DNA of 64,000 nt from Ceratodon purpureus (GCA_014871385.1 CM026426.1:105125281-105189280); one strand, 5' to 3'. Positions 1 to 11,862 are shown, counted from the stretch's first letter. Notes: a model not told the origin generated them from the letters alone. Program-made: numbers and translations.

Positions 1-1
1 G

Positions 2-361
2 TGGAATTCCAAAGGGCAACTAGTTGCGGATCAGCACAAGGAGTTGCACAAAATGACTGAAGAGGAATTCCACATCGCTAATGACTTACAAGCCGCGGAA
101 TCTGAATGGGATATATTGTTCAAGGCTCAAGCCGTGGATTTCCTATGCGCACAACATAGTCTGGAGACCCTTACAATGCTCCGTTGAATGCACGACAGCA
201 ACTTCATGGAAGCAATGCTTGGAGGAGATGGCATAGCGAAGAGAACCCGTTCTGCAAAGCGGAAACTCATCGCTGGAGATGGGGCAGAAAGTAGTGCAGC
301 GGGGAGCTCTCGTGCACGACACGATGAGGGTGGATCAAGTTCCTCTGCACCGGGCTTGTGA
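2..361 (+). pseudogene. 3' end of an unknown protein gene, one in-frame stop
   Basis: One reading frame runs in from outside the window and stays open to a TGA at 359-361, apart from one internal TGA at 185-187. The first part is hydrophilic and helical (it contains HKELHKMTEEEFHIANDLQ). The part after the stop is a basic, Ser/Gly-rich tail (KRTRSAKRKL, then SSAAGSSRARHDEGGSSSS), typical of a disordered C-terminus. I recognise no domain. The frame is kept on both sides of the stop, so this is more likely a decayed gene than two genes; the TGA could come from CGA. It may be the tail of a mobile-element gene, given its surroundings. About 380 bases without a gene follow. Confidence 0.4.
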
Positions 362-670
362 CGTTGTGGATCGATGAGTGAAGACCACGTTTTTGGAAAG
401 AGATATCGGAATATAAATACATGTAGAAGGCATAGGGAATTAGATAGGTTTAGGATTACATTCACATGTTTAATGTTTGTTTAACTCAAACAATGGATGT
501 TAATTTTCTTTCCGGAATCATTGTCGGGATTTCCAAAACACTTTTATTCTCCTTGCATTGGTCTCCCGCTTTTTGATTGCCAAACGAGTTGTTCATTCCG
601 TCCGTTGTCTCTTCTCATTCCATCGTATGATAAATGTTTAAATAACTCTGGTGCACACCAAAATGTTTTG

Positions 671-730
671 CATGGTAAGTGGATTTAAGTCACGGTAAGT
701 AAATTTAAGTTATGGTAAGTGTATTTAAGG
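671..730. repeat. 20-bp tandem repeat, three copies
   Basis: Three adjacent copies of a unit close to YATGGTAAGTGNATTTAAGT (the variants read CATGGTAAGTGG, CACGGTAAGTAA and TATGGTAAGTGT). They lie just before the first GC-rich array and contain no gene. A weak inverted echo, TTACTCTTACCGTGA, occurs near 9340 beyond the last GC array. Confidence 0.7.
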
Positions 731-739
731 TATAGACTC

Positions 740-1260
740 AATTTTATGTTACGCGGATTTGAACTGTGAACCCGCCCGCATGCACGCGCGCGTTTGCGCG
801 CGCCCGTAGTGTGCGTGCCCGCGCGCACGCACACCAGTCCCTGGCGAGAACTCTCTTCTGTGAACTCAGGTACGCGCCCGTACGCGAGCGCGCGAACTGC
901 TCGCTCCCGTCATTGCACGCACGCGAGCAATACAACCGGAATAGTGCCAGACAATTTTCCCCCTCGAATTCCGTCTTCCCATTTGCACGCGCGCATACCG
1001 ATCGCGCTTGTCAAGCCACAGGCGGGTGCACGGATTCCGAATCGTGGAACTAATCCCCCCCCCTCCCCTCAATGTCTCTCGCGTTCTGCTCGCGCCCGAT
1101 GTTGCACGCGCGCGAGCACTGCAACCGTATCATGCAACTAATTTCTCCTGTCGAACTCCCTCTTTCCATTTGCACGCGCCCGTACACGCTCGTGCCTGTC
1201 AGTGCTCGCGCCCGTTTTGCATGCGCCCGAGCACTCCAACAAGATCACTGAAATAATTTG
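740..1260. repeat. GC-rich CGCGCCCG-type array 1
   Basis: A very CpG-rich, degenerate array in which short words such as CGCGCCCG, GCGCGCGC and GCACGCGCG recur at irregular spacing. Long ORFs cross it in several frames on both strands, as expected where stop codons are rare, so I do not call genes here. It is one of five such arrays between 0.7 and 9.3 kb. Confidence 0.7.
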
Positions 1261-1625
1261 TCTAATTCCACTACTCCTCCATCCTATCCCCTTATTTTTA
1301 TTTAATACTCCTACACTCTTTAATTTGTTTTTTAATTTTTTCTTTTCCCTCTTACAACACTACCTTTTCATTTAATTCCTTCTCTCATTTCGTCCGTTCA
1401 TTTTTCTAATTCCACCACTTCCCCATCCTATCCCCTTTTTTTTATTTGATATTCCTACACTCTTTAATTTGTTTTTCTTTTTCTTTTTCCCTCTTACAAC
1501 ACTACCCTTTTATTTAATTCCTTCTCTCATTTCGTCCGTTCATTTTTCTAATTCCACCACTCCCCCATCCTATCCCTTTTTTTTTATTTAATACTTCTAC
1601 ACTGATTAATTTGTTTTTTTTTTTG
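1259..1625. repeat. About 143-bp tandem repeat, 2.5 copies
   Basis: The block starting ATTCCACNACTNCNCCATCC begins at 1265, 1409 and 1551 (spacings 144 and 142). Each copy continues through a T-rich stretch, CTCTTACAACACTACC, and CTCTCATTTCGTCCGTTC. Copies differ by scattered substitutions and poly-T length. No gene is seen here. Confidence 0.85.
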
Positions 1626-1794
1626 GATTAACATTATTTTATAATTTGAATGCCTATTCGATTTATTTATTTTTATACTTTTAGTTCCACCAATCTCCCA
1701 TACTAACGAATTATATTTCACTATAGTCCATACTCTCCCTTGATTTCTAAATTTTATTTTTTTGAACTTTCAGTATGCAGGCTTTTTAACTTCA

Positions 1795-2020
1795 TTGCGC
1801 GCGCCCGTTCGGTCGCGCCCGCCCGTCCGCGCCTACAGGCGCCCGCGCGGGAGCGCTCGTGCTCGCCCCATTGGCCCGCCCACGCGCGCTCGCGCCCGTA
1901 ACTAATCGCGCGCGCCCGCCTTTCACGCGCGGTCGCGAGCCCGCTCAGCTGCTCGCGCCCAACTGCTCGCGCCCGTCCCCAACCATGCCGCGTGCGCGCG
2001 CGCGCGTGCGGTTTTGACTG
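1795..2020. repeat. GC-rich CGCGCCCG-type array 2
   Basis: A second CpG-rich stretch dominated by CGCGCCCG words in the same orientation as array 1. AT-rich sequence without a recognisable gene lies on both sides (1626-1794 and 2021-2329). Confidence 0.65.
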
Positions 2021-2329
2021 GATTAACGCGGTAACTAGAAAAATTTATCTCATAGTTTTAGTTAACTCTACCCGAGGTTAACTTAAAACGACTTACCTTC
2101 CACTGAGAAGGCAGACACATACAGAGCTAGTCGACCACTTGCTCCAGTTCTTAGACATGTGTGAATGGGGTGGGTTGTTAACTGCCTTTAAATGTGTCAC
2201 AATCTGAAATCTGAATAGGATTCCTCTTATTTTTTGTAGATGTTCACATGTTTGGAGTTCACAAAGTTTAATTTTTTTAAATTTTATTCATTTTTCCCTC
2301 TCATTGTTATTTCTTCTCAGTGAATTGAG

Positions 2330-2670
2330 CGCGCCATATCAATCTTGTCTGTCTGCTTGCGCTCGCGCGTGCGCTCGCACTCGACCGTCACTCCATTCGC
2401 CCGTCAGTGCGCGCCCGCCCCCGCCCGCTTCGTCCCGACTACGCTCGCGCGCGCCACGCATCGCGCACGCGCCCAACCGCCTTCTACCGCTCGCGCCCGC
2501 ATGCGCCTGCCCCGCCCGTCTTATCTCACACGCGCGATCCGCCACGCGGCCTGCAATCGCGCGCACCCACCTGCGCCCGCCCGTTCGCTTCCGAGCGCGC
2601 CCGATCCTCACGGTGCGCGCGAGCCCGTTGGATCGCGCTCGTCTGGACAGTACTTGCCCGGCCGAGGGCG
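2330..2670. repeat. GC-rich CGCGCCCG-type array 3, upstream of the hAT gene
   Basis: A dense CpG array of CGCGCCCG words. It stops directly at a TATA box, so it probably forms the upstream part of the hAT transposase promoter. ORFs that cross it on both strands have low-complexity Arg/Ala/Pro translations and are rejected as genes. Confidence 0.65.
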
Positions 2671-2802
2671 GCAGTATATAAACTGCCCCCCTGATTTGAC
2701 ATCCACCTTACTTCCTTGCTTATTTCATGTCCTGGGTCTCCTTGAGGGCTCCTTGCTTGAAACTGTTAGCTTGGGGAGACACTTGGTTTGGGTGGGGGGG
2801 AA
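2670..2802 (+). promoter_or_regulatory. Promoter of the hAT gene: TATA box and G-run module
   Basis: TATATAAA lies at 2675-2682, in the loop of a 6-bp inverted repeat (GGCAGT 2670-2675, ACTGCC 2682-2687). GGCTCCTTG follows at 2747-2755 and TTGGGTGGGGGGGAA at 2788-2802. The first ATG of the transposase is 2928. The same modules in the same order precede the kinase gene (7060-7198), which supports a real promoter. Confidence 0.6.
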
Positions 2803-2927
2803 TGTAAAAATTCTTCTCTCCATAAATCAATTTGTCAACAATTTTTCAGACACACTAAGTTATATCAGATAATAATCTTTTGGTTCTATTGGTCCTATTA
2901 GTCCGGAGACTTTCCTAATCATTCACT

Positions 2928-5900
2928 ATGGATCCGGTTGAAGCGGTTGAAGCGGTTGCTCCAGCTAGAGCCGTTCCGAGACTCGGTACGAGAGAGTGGG
3001 CATCATGGTTTACGGTCAAGCTCAAGGAAGGGTCACTGTCAATTAAGGAAGCCCAATGTGTGTATTGCAGGAACAAGCTTTTGTACGTGAAGTCTAGGTG
3101 CCTTCAGCATTATGGTTGGGACCAGCCCAATCTCTCGAGGGTTTGCCAAAAGGCACCTACCTTAGTGAAGAGGAAGTTTTACTTTTGCGCTGGAAAGAGT
3201 CCCGGCCCTTTGACACAGGAGGAGATGGATGGTATGAGGCCAACATACCCTGCGTCAGTTCAACGTCCGTATTCTAGTGCTTCCACACACGGCACTCTGT
3301 ACGGTGGATCCGAACCCTCGTACAATGATACCAAAGAGGACCAAAATGTCTCCAGTGCTGCACCTAGTAGGGCCGGTTCGAATACCACTAGGAGCTTGCG
3401 GCAACAGGACATGAGTGAAGCATTCCAAATCTCCAAGCGAAAGGAGCTTGACATGTTGTGGGCATCCTTCTTTTACGAAGCCAACGTCGCATTCAACGTG
3501 GCCAAGCACCCAACATTTGTAAAAGCGGTGAGCACAACGTCGGCTGCCGGATTTGACTACAATCCCCCTTCCTATAACGCGATGCGAACAACGCACATCA
3601 AGGAAAAAAAGAAGCAAATCAAGGCAAAGATTGATGAACGTACGAAAACGTCGACCGAGTTATACGGGGCTACCATTTGCTCTGATGGTTGGGATAATGT
3701 GAATTGTCGGCCATTGATGAATGTCATGCTAGTATGTCCGGCAGGCGATGTATTTCGTTGGCTCTGTTGATACGACTGGCGAGAAGTAGTCAAAGGGATG
3801 CATTGCAGGACAGATGAAGAATTATATTCGAGAGATTGGCCCTCAGAATGTTGTCCAAATTTATACAGAAAATGCAAGCAACATGCTTGGCGCCATGGAT
3901 AATATCCTAGAGGAGTATCCTCACATGTACAAGCAGGGATGTTGTGCCCATATTCTAGATCTTCTTATGGAGGACTTGGGCAAGGAATGCTTTGTGAAGG
4001 ATTTGGTTGCCAAAGCTAAACACGTGTGTCATTACATTCGGAGACATCATGTCCCTATGGCCCTTTTCCGCAAATTTGAACCCAAGTTGTCCTTGGTGGT
4101 TCACGCTGAAACCAGATTCGCTTGTAACTATCTGATGATAGCGCCTTATGGACGTTAAATTTGCTTTGGAGCAAGTGGTCATGGCAACGGAGTGGTTCGA
4201 GTATGTTGACAGTTCATTCAACCAAGCCGAGGGGGTGCGTAATCATCCACGCGCAAGCCTAGTACGTCAAACAATTCGTGATGATGGATCCTGGCATCAG
4301 TGTGACAACTTCAAGCACCTGGTAAAACCAGCCCTGGTAGCTCTCAGAACGTTCAATGGAAACCAGCCCGCAATGGGCAAGGCATGGGTTACAATGAGCA
4401 ACCTAAAGGATCACGTGTACAGTCTCCGAGGAGACCCTTGCTTTTTCCCACCAAACATGGCAACAAGGCTGGAGAGGCGATTCGACCATAGATGGGACAT
4501 GATGCACACCGATCTTCATTATGCCGCGGCGCTCTTGAACCCTTGGACCAAAGGGCATCGTGCCCTAGAAGCCATAGGAGAAGCGAAGGCGGCTCTCAAT
4601 CGGGTGTTTTGTCAGGTGGGTGGGCAAATGGGAATTCCATTTGCCGAACTCGTGGCAGAGATTACCCTGATTGACGAGGAACGTGGCCCTTACAGCCTTG
4701 AAGTGACCATCGATATTAAAGCAGCAAATCTGGAACCCCATCAATGGTGGCAAAGGATTGGGGGGGCCCGGGCCCTTGGCAATCATAGCGAAGCGCATTT
4801 TATCTCGAGTCTGCTCCGCCTCATCGTGTGAACGGAATTGGAGCATGTATTTGTTTGTCCACAACAAGGTACGCAACCGCCTGGGGGTGGAGAAGTCTGA
4901 GGCCTTGGTGTACATTTATACGAACAGCAGACTCCTCCGTGAACGCCTACAGCCCAACCCCCTCAGATGGTACGAGAAAAATGCATGGTCAGAGGAGTCA
5001 GATCCGGAGAGAGATCCAAGCGAAGAGGACAGAGATGACGACGATCATTACATACCGGATGACCACGCAGACGGTGAGGATGATGATGTCTGCGGACATG
5101 ATCACGATGACGTTAACACGAATGGGCACAACGACGGTAATGGCAACGGGCACGATGACGCTAACCGCAACAATCCTCGTGACCGCAACAACCACGATGA
5201 TAACGGTGATGCGTACGACTTCAACAATGAACCAGAATATAATCAGGGAAACCTGGACATGAACATCTATGGAGACAAATTACCCACACTCCCGGTATTT
5301 GATGAAGCGGCTAATGCAGAAGGAAGAGACACACGTGACCAAGAAGATGCTATTCCATTCCATATCAATCCCGAGAAAAATGACGGGGTTGCAGATGATT
5401 CGTCCAACGAGGACCATCTTGGAAACGATATCCATGCTGGCGATGATGACGAGGACAATGACGAAGAGGGTGATGGAAGTCATGGACGGGCTGCACATGG
5501 ACCTCATTGGACCGGCCTCGTTAGTGGGGAGGGCAACTGGGGAACCGTTCCGGCACAAGGAGACTCAAGCTTGCTTCAAGAGATTCCTCCTGCTGAGGAG
5601 AGAAGGACCGTTCACGCAATCCCCGCACGGACTGTGCCTCCATCGCAACCCACTGGTATGGGGGGTAACGAAGCAGATACAATTGTGGATGGAAGCCTGG
5701 CTCGGAGGCCCACGAGTTCAATGGGCGCAAAAATAGCTCGACTCCTTAGATCATCTGCAGCGGCAAGGCCTCCACTCAATCGAGCTGGTGGTAGTCGGCG
5801 TGGTGCCTCCACCGCCAACCAAGTCGCTGTGGCGCCAGCTATAGACGACGCCGTACAGAATGTGGCCCAACGTGGTGCGAAGAAGTCCACAGACAAGGTT

Positions 5901-6368
5901 GTTAGGAAACCACCATCACAAGAACCCCGTGGAGGAACACGAAAGTCAAGCAAAAGAACCGGACCTGATCCCCTCCCATTCTATACAGGGTACATTGAAG
6001 GTGGGCCATTTTCTGGAACTAGGGTTGTTCTTACACGCGTAATCAGTGAGGATGGCATCACAGCCATCGGTAATGGAGGAAAGGAGAGGCCTATGAAGCG
6101 CCTAGTAAGTGCCAGAGATGGCAATACGGGTGAAGTTTCCATGCAAGTGCGCAATCTTACATCGGAGGTGGAAGGAGAGGTACAAGCTCCAGTGGTCGGA
6201 GCTCCTGAGGATGAAGGTGACAACGAGCACTCAGAGGAGGAAGACCCGGATTGCGATGAGGCGCCAAATGACAGGGATGTGATAATCCGGCACGAATTGG
6301 GGCCCACTTTGGCTCGGAAAAGACAATCTTCACGCAAGAAAAAGCCTCGCAAAGCAAGGAGAGAGTAG
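2928..6368 (+). pseudogene. hAT-superfamily transposase, decayed, with a long acidic tail
   Basis: A DNA transposase gene read in pieces. The first piece (2928-3770) has a BED-like zinc-finger pattern (CVYC, then QHYGW and VC) and then a DUF659-type RNase H start (YGATICSDGWDNVNCRPLMN). The second (about 3750-4158) has QIYTENASNM, GCCAHILDLLMEDLGK and ETRFACNYL, typical of hAT transposases. The third runs to about 4760. The last carries the hAT dimerisation domain (SASSCERNWSMY near 4815-4850, then HNKVRNRL and EALVYIYTNSRLL). Frame changes fall near 3750, 4145 and a G-run at 4759-4765, and a TAG lies at 3787-3789, so the copy is dead. After the dimerisation domain a tail of about 470 residues runs to 6368. 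It is Asp/Asn/His-rich (about 4980-5230) and ends in a basic stretch (SRKKKPRKARRE). That tail is unusual for the family. I found no convincing element ends. Confidence 0.88.
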
Positions 6369-6700
6369 ACTGTGGTCACTTTTTTAGCGCGTAAAGTAGC
6401 AGTAAATCTAACCATAAAATCTACCGGCTAAAACCCCCAAAAAAATACTTGGTTATTCTTATTTTTTTATTTTTTTTGCTTGTACCTTCTTATTACGTAG
6501 ACATATATTGTTACTTAGAGACAACCTAGTTCATTATCTCACACTTGAAGGAATTGTATGGTTGTGCTCTGTATTAATTTTTGAGCGCTAAATGCGGTTA
6601 ATATATTTCCATTGAGTCATTGACCAGTGATTTTTTTTTGTATTCTATTCAATATACGAGTATACCCTAGTCGTACAGTATACTAGTATGTAACGCTGCA
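6369..6700. other. AT-rich 3' region of the hAT gene
   Basis: A non-coding stretch after the transposase stop, T-rich and without a clear AATAAA. I see no gene or repeat in it. Confidence 0.5.
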
Positions 6701-7055
6701 TATCCGGGCGCGTGCACGGGGACAGGCGCGTACTGGAAGGCAAACGAGTGCACGGAGACAAGCGCGTGTACGGTCACATGCGCGAGAAGCGAGCAGGCGC
6801 GTACAGATAACAGGCGCGTGCAGGGTTACGGGCGCGAGCACGCGGGCACGGGCGCCTGCAGCGTCGTCGAGCGTGCCCGATCTAGGCTGTCAAGCGCGCA
6901 CGCGGGCACCGGCGCGCACATGCGGGCACAGGCGCACGCAGTCTCCCCGGGCGCGTGCGAACGTGGCGGACGGGCGCGTGTGGAGTCCGTGTTCGGGCGC
7001 GTGTGCAGGCCCTGTACGCACGCGTGTACGCGCTTACGGGCGCGATCATCCGAGG
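6700..7055. repeat. GC-rich array 4, opposite orientation
   Basis: A CpG array made of GGGCGCG, GGCGCGTG and CACGCGGGC words. It is the reverse complement of the CGCGCCCG words in arrays 1-3. It ends at the TATA-like box of the kinase gene. The hAT gene is therefore flanked by arrays in opposite orientation. Confidence 0.65.
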
Positions 7056-7059
7056 GGAG

Positions 7060-7198
7060 CATAAAAGGATCTCCTTAACCCTTATTTTCTACTTTTCAAA
7101 GTCTCCTCTTCCAGGTGGCTCCTTGTCCTAGCTCGTGACTCCACGTGCTCTGCTTGGAACTGCAGGAAGTGGGAGCAATCAGATTGGGTGGGGGGGAA
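7060..7198 (+). promoter_or_regulatory. Promoter of the kinase gene
   Basis: CATAAAAGG at 7060-7068, GGCTCCTTG at 7117-7125 and TTGGGTGGGGGGGAA at 7184-7198 repeat the module order seen before the hAT gene. The 15-nt G-run module is identical in the two. The probable start codon is 7239. Confidence 0.55.
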
Positions 7199-7238
7199 CT
7201 TTTGTTTTTTTTTTTGTGTCCAATTTATTATTCCAACT

Positions 7239-8808
7239 ATGTCGGTCTCTCGTGGATCCGGGAAACGTCCCGCGTATGTAAATCTTGATGCTCCTGTAGA
7301 TGAGGTGGTGGAAACCTCCACAGCACCATCCCATATTGGCTCGAACCCGTCATCGAGCTCCTCGGGAAAGAAGAGCTGAAAACGGGCGGGTTGAGAAGGA
7401 CCCGGACTACCCACCTCCTCGGTACCAGGATTTCGTTCGAGTGCTAACATTGGATTGGTACGAATGTCATAAACGAGAGGCAATTACCCGTACATACGTT
7501 GACAAGGGAGAGTCGGAAATTAAGGCATTAAAGGAGCAGTTGGAAGAGTATTTGTGGAAGAAGCTGCAGACATCCGAGAGATATAATGATTGTATTGGTT
7601 ACTATCATTTCCCTGAGTGGATGGAGCAACAAATAATAACAAACACTACAAACATTGTGCATGGGTTTGAGTGTGTCAACAAGAAGCCAACGGAGGGCTA
7701 CTCGCAGGCGCAGAAGGAGGAGATAGAGAAGCTCGAATATGTCCAAGATTCGTGCAACAGATTCTTGAGTAATAGGACGAGGGTGAGGCCATGGCTTGAA
7801 GCAGGACTGAAAAGCGCAATGGATAAATACTTGTGGGGAGCAGTGGTCTCGGTTCCAAGAGGGGTCAAGTTGGTTCCGCTGTCAGGCACAAGGAAAGGCG
7901 GGTATGGTAAAGTCCAAAAATTACGTATTGTTGGCATGGAAACCATACCTGAGACTTGTGTCTTTGCGGGGAAGATGTCCAAGGCTACTGACGAGACCCA
8001 AGAGCGGCACGAGACAGCAATAGAAGCCATGGTTTGCAGGATTGACCATCCCGGCGTTATTAAGTTTTTTGCGGTCAATGACTGGACGATGGAAGCCTAC
8101 ACGCTTTGGTGGAATGGGGATTGCCTTCAGAATTTTCTGAACAAGTTCAATTCAAATATCTTCGAGGGTACTCAGAACCGTAACATCCACAAGCAGATAG
8201 ATCAGCCCATGGAAACACGTGAATGTGTTAAGGCCTTCGGCACCCATAGGGCCAGGCTAGCTTGGGCACTGATCTGTATTATGGACCGGGTCCATAAGGG
8301 GTATTTGTAGCATAATGACATCTCCCCGGGAAACGTCTTGCTTCACTTTCTAGAGGATAAAGTGAGCGAAGTTTACATAGGAGTATGCGATTGGGGCATG
8401 GCAAGTCGCACTTGCGAGACAACTCCTTCAAGGTACGGTTACCCAACTGCAGCGGAGCGTATGGCTGCCTTCAAGGAACGTGGTACTTTTGTCGCTCCGG
8501 AGTTGTGGTACACTTATGGTAAGCCAAATTTGGAGACCTCATATGAAACCCTAAGGAGGAGACATCTATATACGCAGGCTGCCGATGCGTACTCAGTTGG
8601 AGTGGTAGCAAATATGATTTGGAAGGACGAGGACGACTTCAACCTTTTTAAGGATGGAGCGGGGAAGGCTAGATTTGCAGTGGTGTTGAAGGAGCTCACA
8701 AATCCCGATCCCAAGAACCGCTCCACCTTGCAGTTGGCCCACGCTACTCTAACATCCCTTCCCTACAATTTCCAGATCCCAGAGTGCTGTTATCGCAAAC
8801 ATATTTAG
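7239..8808 (+). pseudogene. Protein kinase-like gene (HNDIS, DWG type), decayed
   Basis: The likely N-terminus (MSVSRGSGKRPAYVNLDAP, from 7239) is in another frame from the rest, which is open from about 7370, so one frame change lies between. The body has a helical N-terminal region (about 7400-7850), then a divergent protein kinase domain. This has a glycine-containing stretch (SGTRKGGYGKVQKL), FAGKMSK as probable ATP-lysine strand, HNDISPGNVLL as catalytic loop (Asp in the HRD position), CDWGMA in place of DFG, and FVAPELW in place of APE. A TAG at 8308-8310 interrupts just before the catalytic loop. The HxDISxGNVLL pattern recalls FunK1-type and other transposon- or effector-linked kinases. 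That family link is inference. It shares its promoter modules with the hAT gene, so the two may belong to one element or related ones. Confidence 0.72.
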
Positions 8809-8994
8809 AAGTACGCAAGTAGTGACAGCAATGTGATCTTCCGAGTTCTCCATAAGAAGGGACATTCTTTGTAAGTGGTTTACTGCCACAATTTTGCAAT
8901 ACTTTTCAATAAACATTGCACTTCCCAATTGCCCTCTCTTGAAATACATGCCCTCTCTTGTGATGTTGTCCGAGGTCGCTCTTTCCCTTCTAAC

Positions 8995-9320
8995 CTGCAA
9001 CGCTCGCGCCCGACCGTCGGCGCCCGATGCAGCGCAGTCGCGTGAACGCACGCGCCCAATACTGTACGCGCTCGATCCAGGCTCGCGCCCACATGACCGC
9101 GCCCGATAAGTGTGATCGCGACTGTCAACAGGATCGCGCCTGCCGCGACGTTCGCGCCCGTTTGCAAGCGCACGCGCGCCGCCGAAATGACGCACGCGCC
9201 CTCGCTCTCCCGCACTCCTGCACGCGCCCGTGACATCGCGTTCGCACGGATGCTCGCGCCTGTCGTACTGCTCGCGCCGACATACACTCGCCCGTAATTG
9301 CGCTCGCGCCCGCACTAATT
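8995..9320. repeat. GC-rich CGCGCCCG-type array 5
   Basis: A CpG array downstream of the kinase, with words such as CTCGCGCCCG and ATCGCGCCTG in the orientation of arrays 1-3. Open frames on both strands are low-complexity and not called as genes. Confidence 0.6.
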
Positions 9321-10468
9321 CAGCGCTAGGTAAATTCGTTTTACTCTTACCGTGAGTCAACTGGTCAACGCCCTTATGTGACTGACACGGGGTGTGTCTT
9401 GTCACCATGACGGACTAACAGACTAACGGACGGTCAGTCTGTTATGACAACCATGGCTGAGAGGTCTAGAATCTTGTTATCAACTCAGCAGAATCATTGG
9501 GGCTCCGTTCAGGTTTTGGTATTGTACTGTTTGCAGTAACGATCAACATGCGTGATATCCAATGCCACAAATTGCTAAACTGGAGCCTGTAGATCTCTGA
9601 TACTGTGCAGTAAAGAGTGTCGAAACATGCACGAGATGTAGAATGTCATAGCAATCGTTGTTAGGAAACCTTTAGCCATATATCGCTTGATGAAGTTACA
9701 GTTTTAACATGATATTAATGGACATATCCATCATCCTCAGATTTTAGTGCTGACTTACGTGCTGAATTCTGTATGTTGATTATTATTTTGGGTATCTTCG
9801 GCGGTGCTGTAGTGTACAGAGTGGGGATTCTCTGTGCACCTCGCAAACACGCTCTTAGTCTTAAGTATCTGATGTCGCTGCTTGTTCTCTTAATTGTTTT
9901 TAGATGCTTACAGTTTAGAGAAGCGATCCAAAGACCAGTTGCATTAAGTTATTCCATGTGAATTCAAGCTGCAGTGCCCAGTTTTCGCAAGGAACTTTCT
10001 ATCATGCTCCGTTTTTTTCGATTGCAGCTGCAAAATATGTTGTATGCTTTGCAAGAATCATGTTCTGGTGAGTAGCTTCTCACCTTCAAATCGGTTGTAA
10101 GTGGCCAACAGCCCAAATTCCTAATGGAACGAAATGATTCAAGCAGAGCAGCCCACGTCGAGTGCAATTTCTTCTCGTTCGGTCCTGATTTCTGGTCCTT
10201 TTCCAGTGTGTTGTCATTTAACACAAATTTGCTTAGGACAGTATCATAGACCCTCCCTTGCACTCATTTTTATCGCAGATAGCTTGAAGGATGTGAACGA
10301 ATCAGAAACTTCTTAACTACTTCATAACGCAGTCGTATGTTGACTTCGAATGTCGACGTTCCGCGTGCTAGACTGTCCGGTCTTTTGAACACACTAACCT
10401 GAACCTCCTTCAACAATCAAACAACTCGGACTTGCGCGCCAAAGCATTAACGTGGCTAAACTAGAGTT
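9321..10468. other. Non-coding interval
   Basis: No gene is recognised. A short inverted repeat (AACAGACT 9417-9424, AGTCTGTT 9436-9443) is the only structure I noticed. Confidence 0.4.
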
Positions 10469-11207
10469 GGGGAGGAGCACAATAAAGTGGACCACAAAGT
10501 GCAAAATGTGACCACTAACAAGTGAATATGAAGTGTGCTGTTTTTGAAGACTCAAAGCTGATTTTGAGGATTTTGGTGTAGTTTTTGAGCATTTTAGTCA
10601 CTTTTTAAGGTGTCATAAGGTATCTTACACTCACCTTCATGAAAAGAACATTCTGAATTGAAACTAAATTTGACAACTAGTTCTAAATCATGAAAATTAA
10701 CTTTTCCAAAGTCTTGATTTCTTCATTTGGGGCCCTCTATTGTCTTTAGATGATGTTTTTTACAATTTAAAAAACAATGTTCGGTGAAAAAAGAGTGACA
10801 AAAAGTATCGCGGAAAAGACCCTCTTAAAAAGCATCCTTGCGATACTTTTGGAACCCTAAATCAATCAATGAGTATATGAATTGATTATTTTAGAATACC
10901 TTTTAAACATACGGAGGGCCCCGCGAAATTAAAAGTGATTTCGGACAAAACCCTAAACCATTTTGTTCACTTTTCCAAATGAGCCCATTCACTTTGCCCG
11001 AGTTCAACGTCTCCGTTTTCCATTGTAAACTCAATGTCCTCTCTCACAACTTTGGGAAGTTGAAGAAGATCAAGTCTACTTTCCGTATCCCAAACTCAAT
11101 CTTGCATCGACATAACATAGATCCCACTTTCCCTAGTGTTTACAGAAGGAGCTGAAATTGGTGAAAAGATAAGCACTTTTTTGGTTCACTTTATTGTGCT
11201 TCCCCCC
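10469..11207. mobile_element. Non-autonomous TIR element, about 739 bp
   Basis: The ends are inverted copies. The left reads GGGGAGGAGCACAATAAAGTG followed by GACC in broken form; the right end, reverse-complemented, reads GGGGGGAAGCACAATAAAG followed by TGAACC. That is about 25 bp with 3-4 mismatches. There is no coding sequence inside. The flanks show no clear target duplication. The first bases resemble the ends of the giant element at 19413-49308 (GGGTGGAAGCACACTA). An internal stretch (10879-10920, containing TTTTAGAATACCTTTTAAAC) recurs near 19048. Confidence 0.7.
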
Positions 11208-11862
11208 ATACATCATCTGCAACCTCTATGTCACGGCCTGTAAAGTTAATAACGGACGTCAATGCACAGCTAGTGTTCGAAACCTCGGGGGAATAGTAAG
11301 TTTAATCAAGATCATGTAATAAAATGCAGAAACTATTGGAAAGCACTGCCATAGTTGTAACCTGTGCATGCATGTAAGAAGCCGCTGCATCAGAAGTAGA
11401 ATGTTAGGAAGGAGAAAAAGGAGCTTAGAGTATGGAGAAAGCAAGAGAAAATGGTAACCGCTGCAACATATTCAATAAAACAGAGAGAAGGTTTCCAAGA
11501 GCCTGTATTATGTACCCAAAGTCATTACAATTTCTCCAGGAGATCTCATGCCTACCAACACAGCGAGTTGCTCAATGAAATCTTTCCCTAATAGTATCTC
11601 AGTAGTAAGCTAAACCCGTGGTGGCTGCCCTTGAAAACAGTCGGCCCCTAACTAGTAGACACAATCACAAAGATGCCAAATTCTTATACTTGCAAGGGAT
11701 CAGTGGTCCAGAATGCTTTGTGACAGCACGTTTAGGTCGAGCAACCGGGCCACCAGTATTGCCTACAGGATATGATGCAGTAGCAATTTGCTTGGAGACA
11801 TTGGCCTCAATTTCATGCAACGCTTTTCGTTTTCCCCCTGCCACTGAATAGGAGCGTAGTCT
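11208..11862. other. Non-coding interval downstream of the minus-strand zinc-finger gene
   Basis: Probably the 3' flank of the minus-strand gene at 11863-14863. I see no other gene or repeat. Confidence 0.4.

Noticed and set aside
2304-2872. Overlapping ORFs through the GC-rich arrays (also 744-1256, 6818-7078, 8880-9408)
   Set aside because: Arg/Ala/Pro low-complexity translations in many frames on both strands; the result of few stop codons in CpG-rich repeats.
671-9350. Terminal repeats of a composite hAT-kinase element (CACGGTAAG words at about 690 and, inverted, about 9340)
   Set aside because: The match is only about nine bases, with no target duplication, so no element border is claimed.
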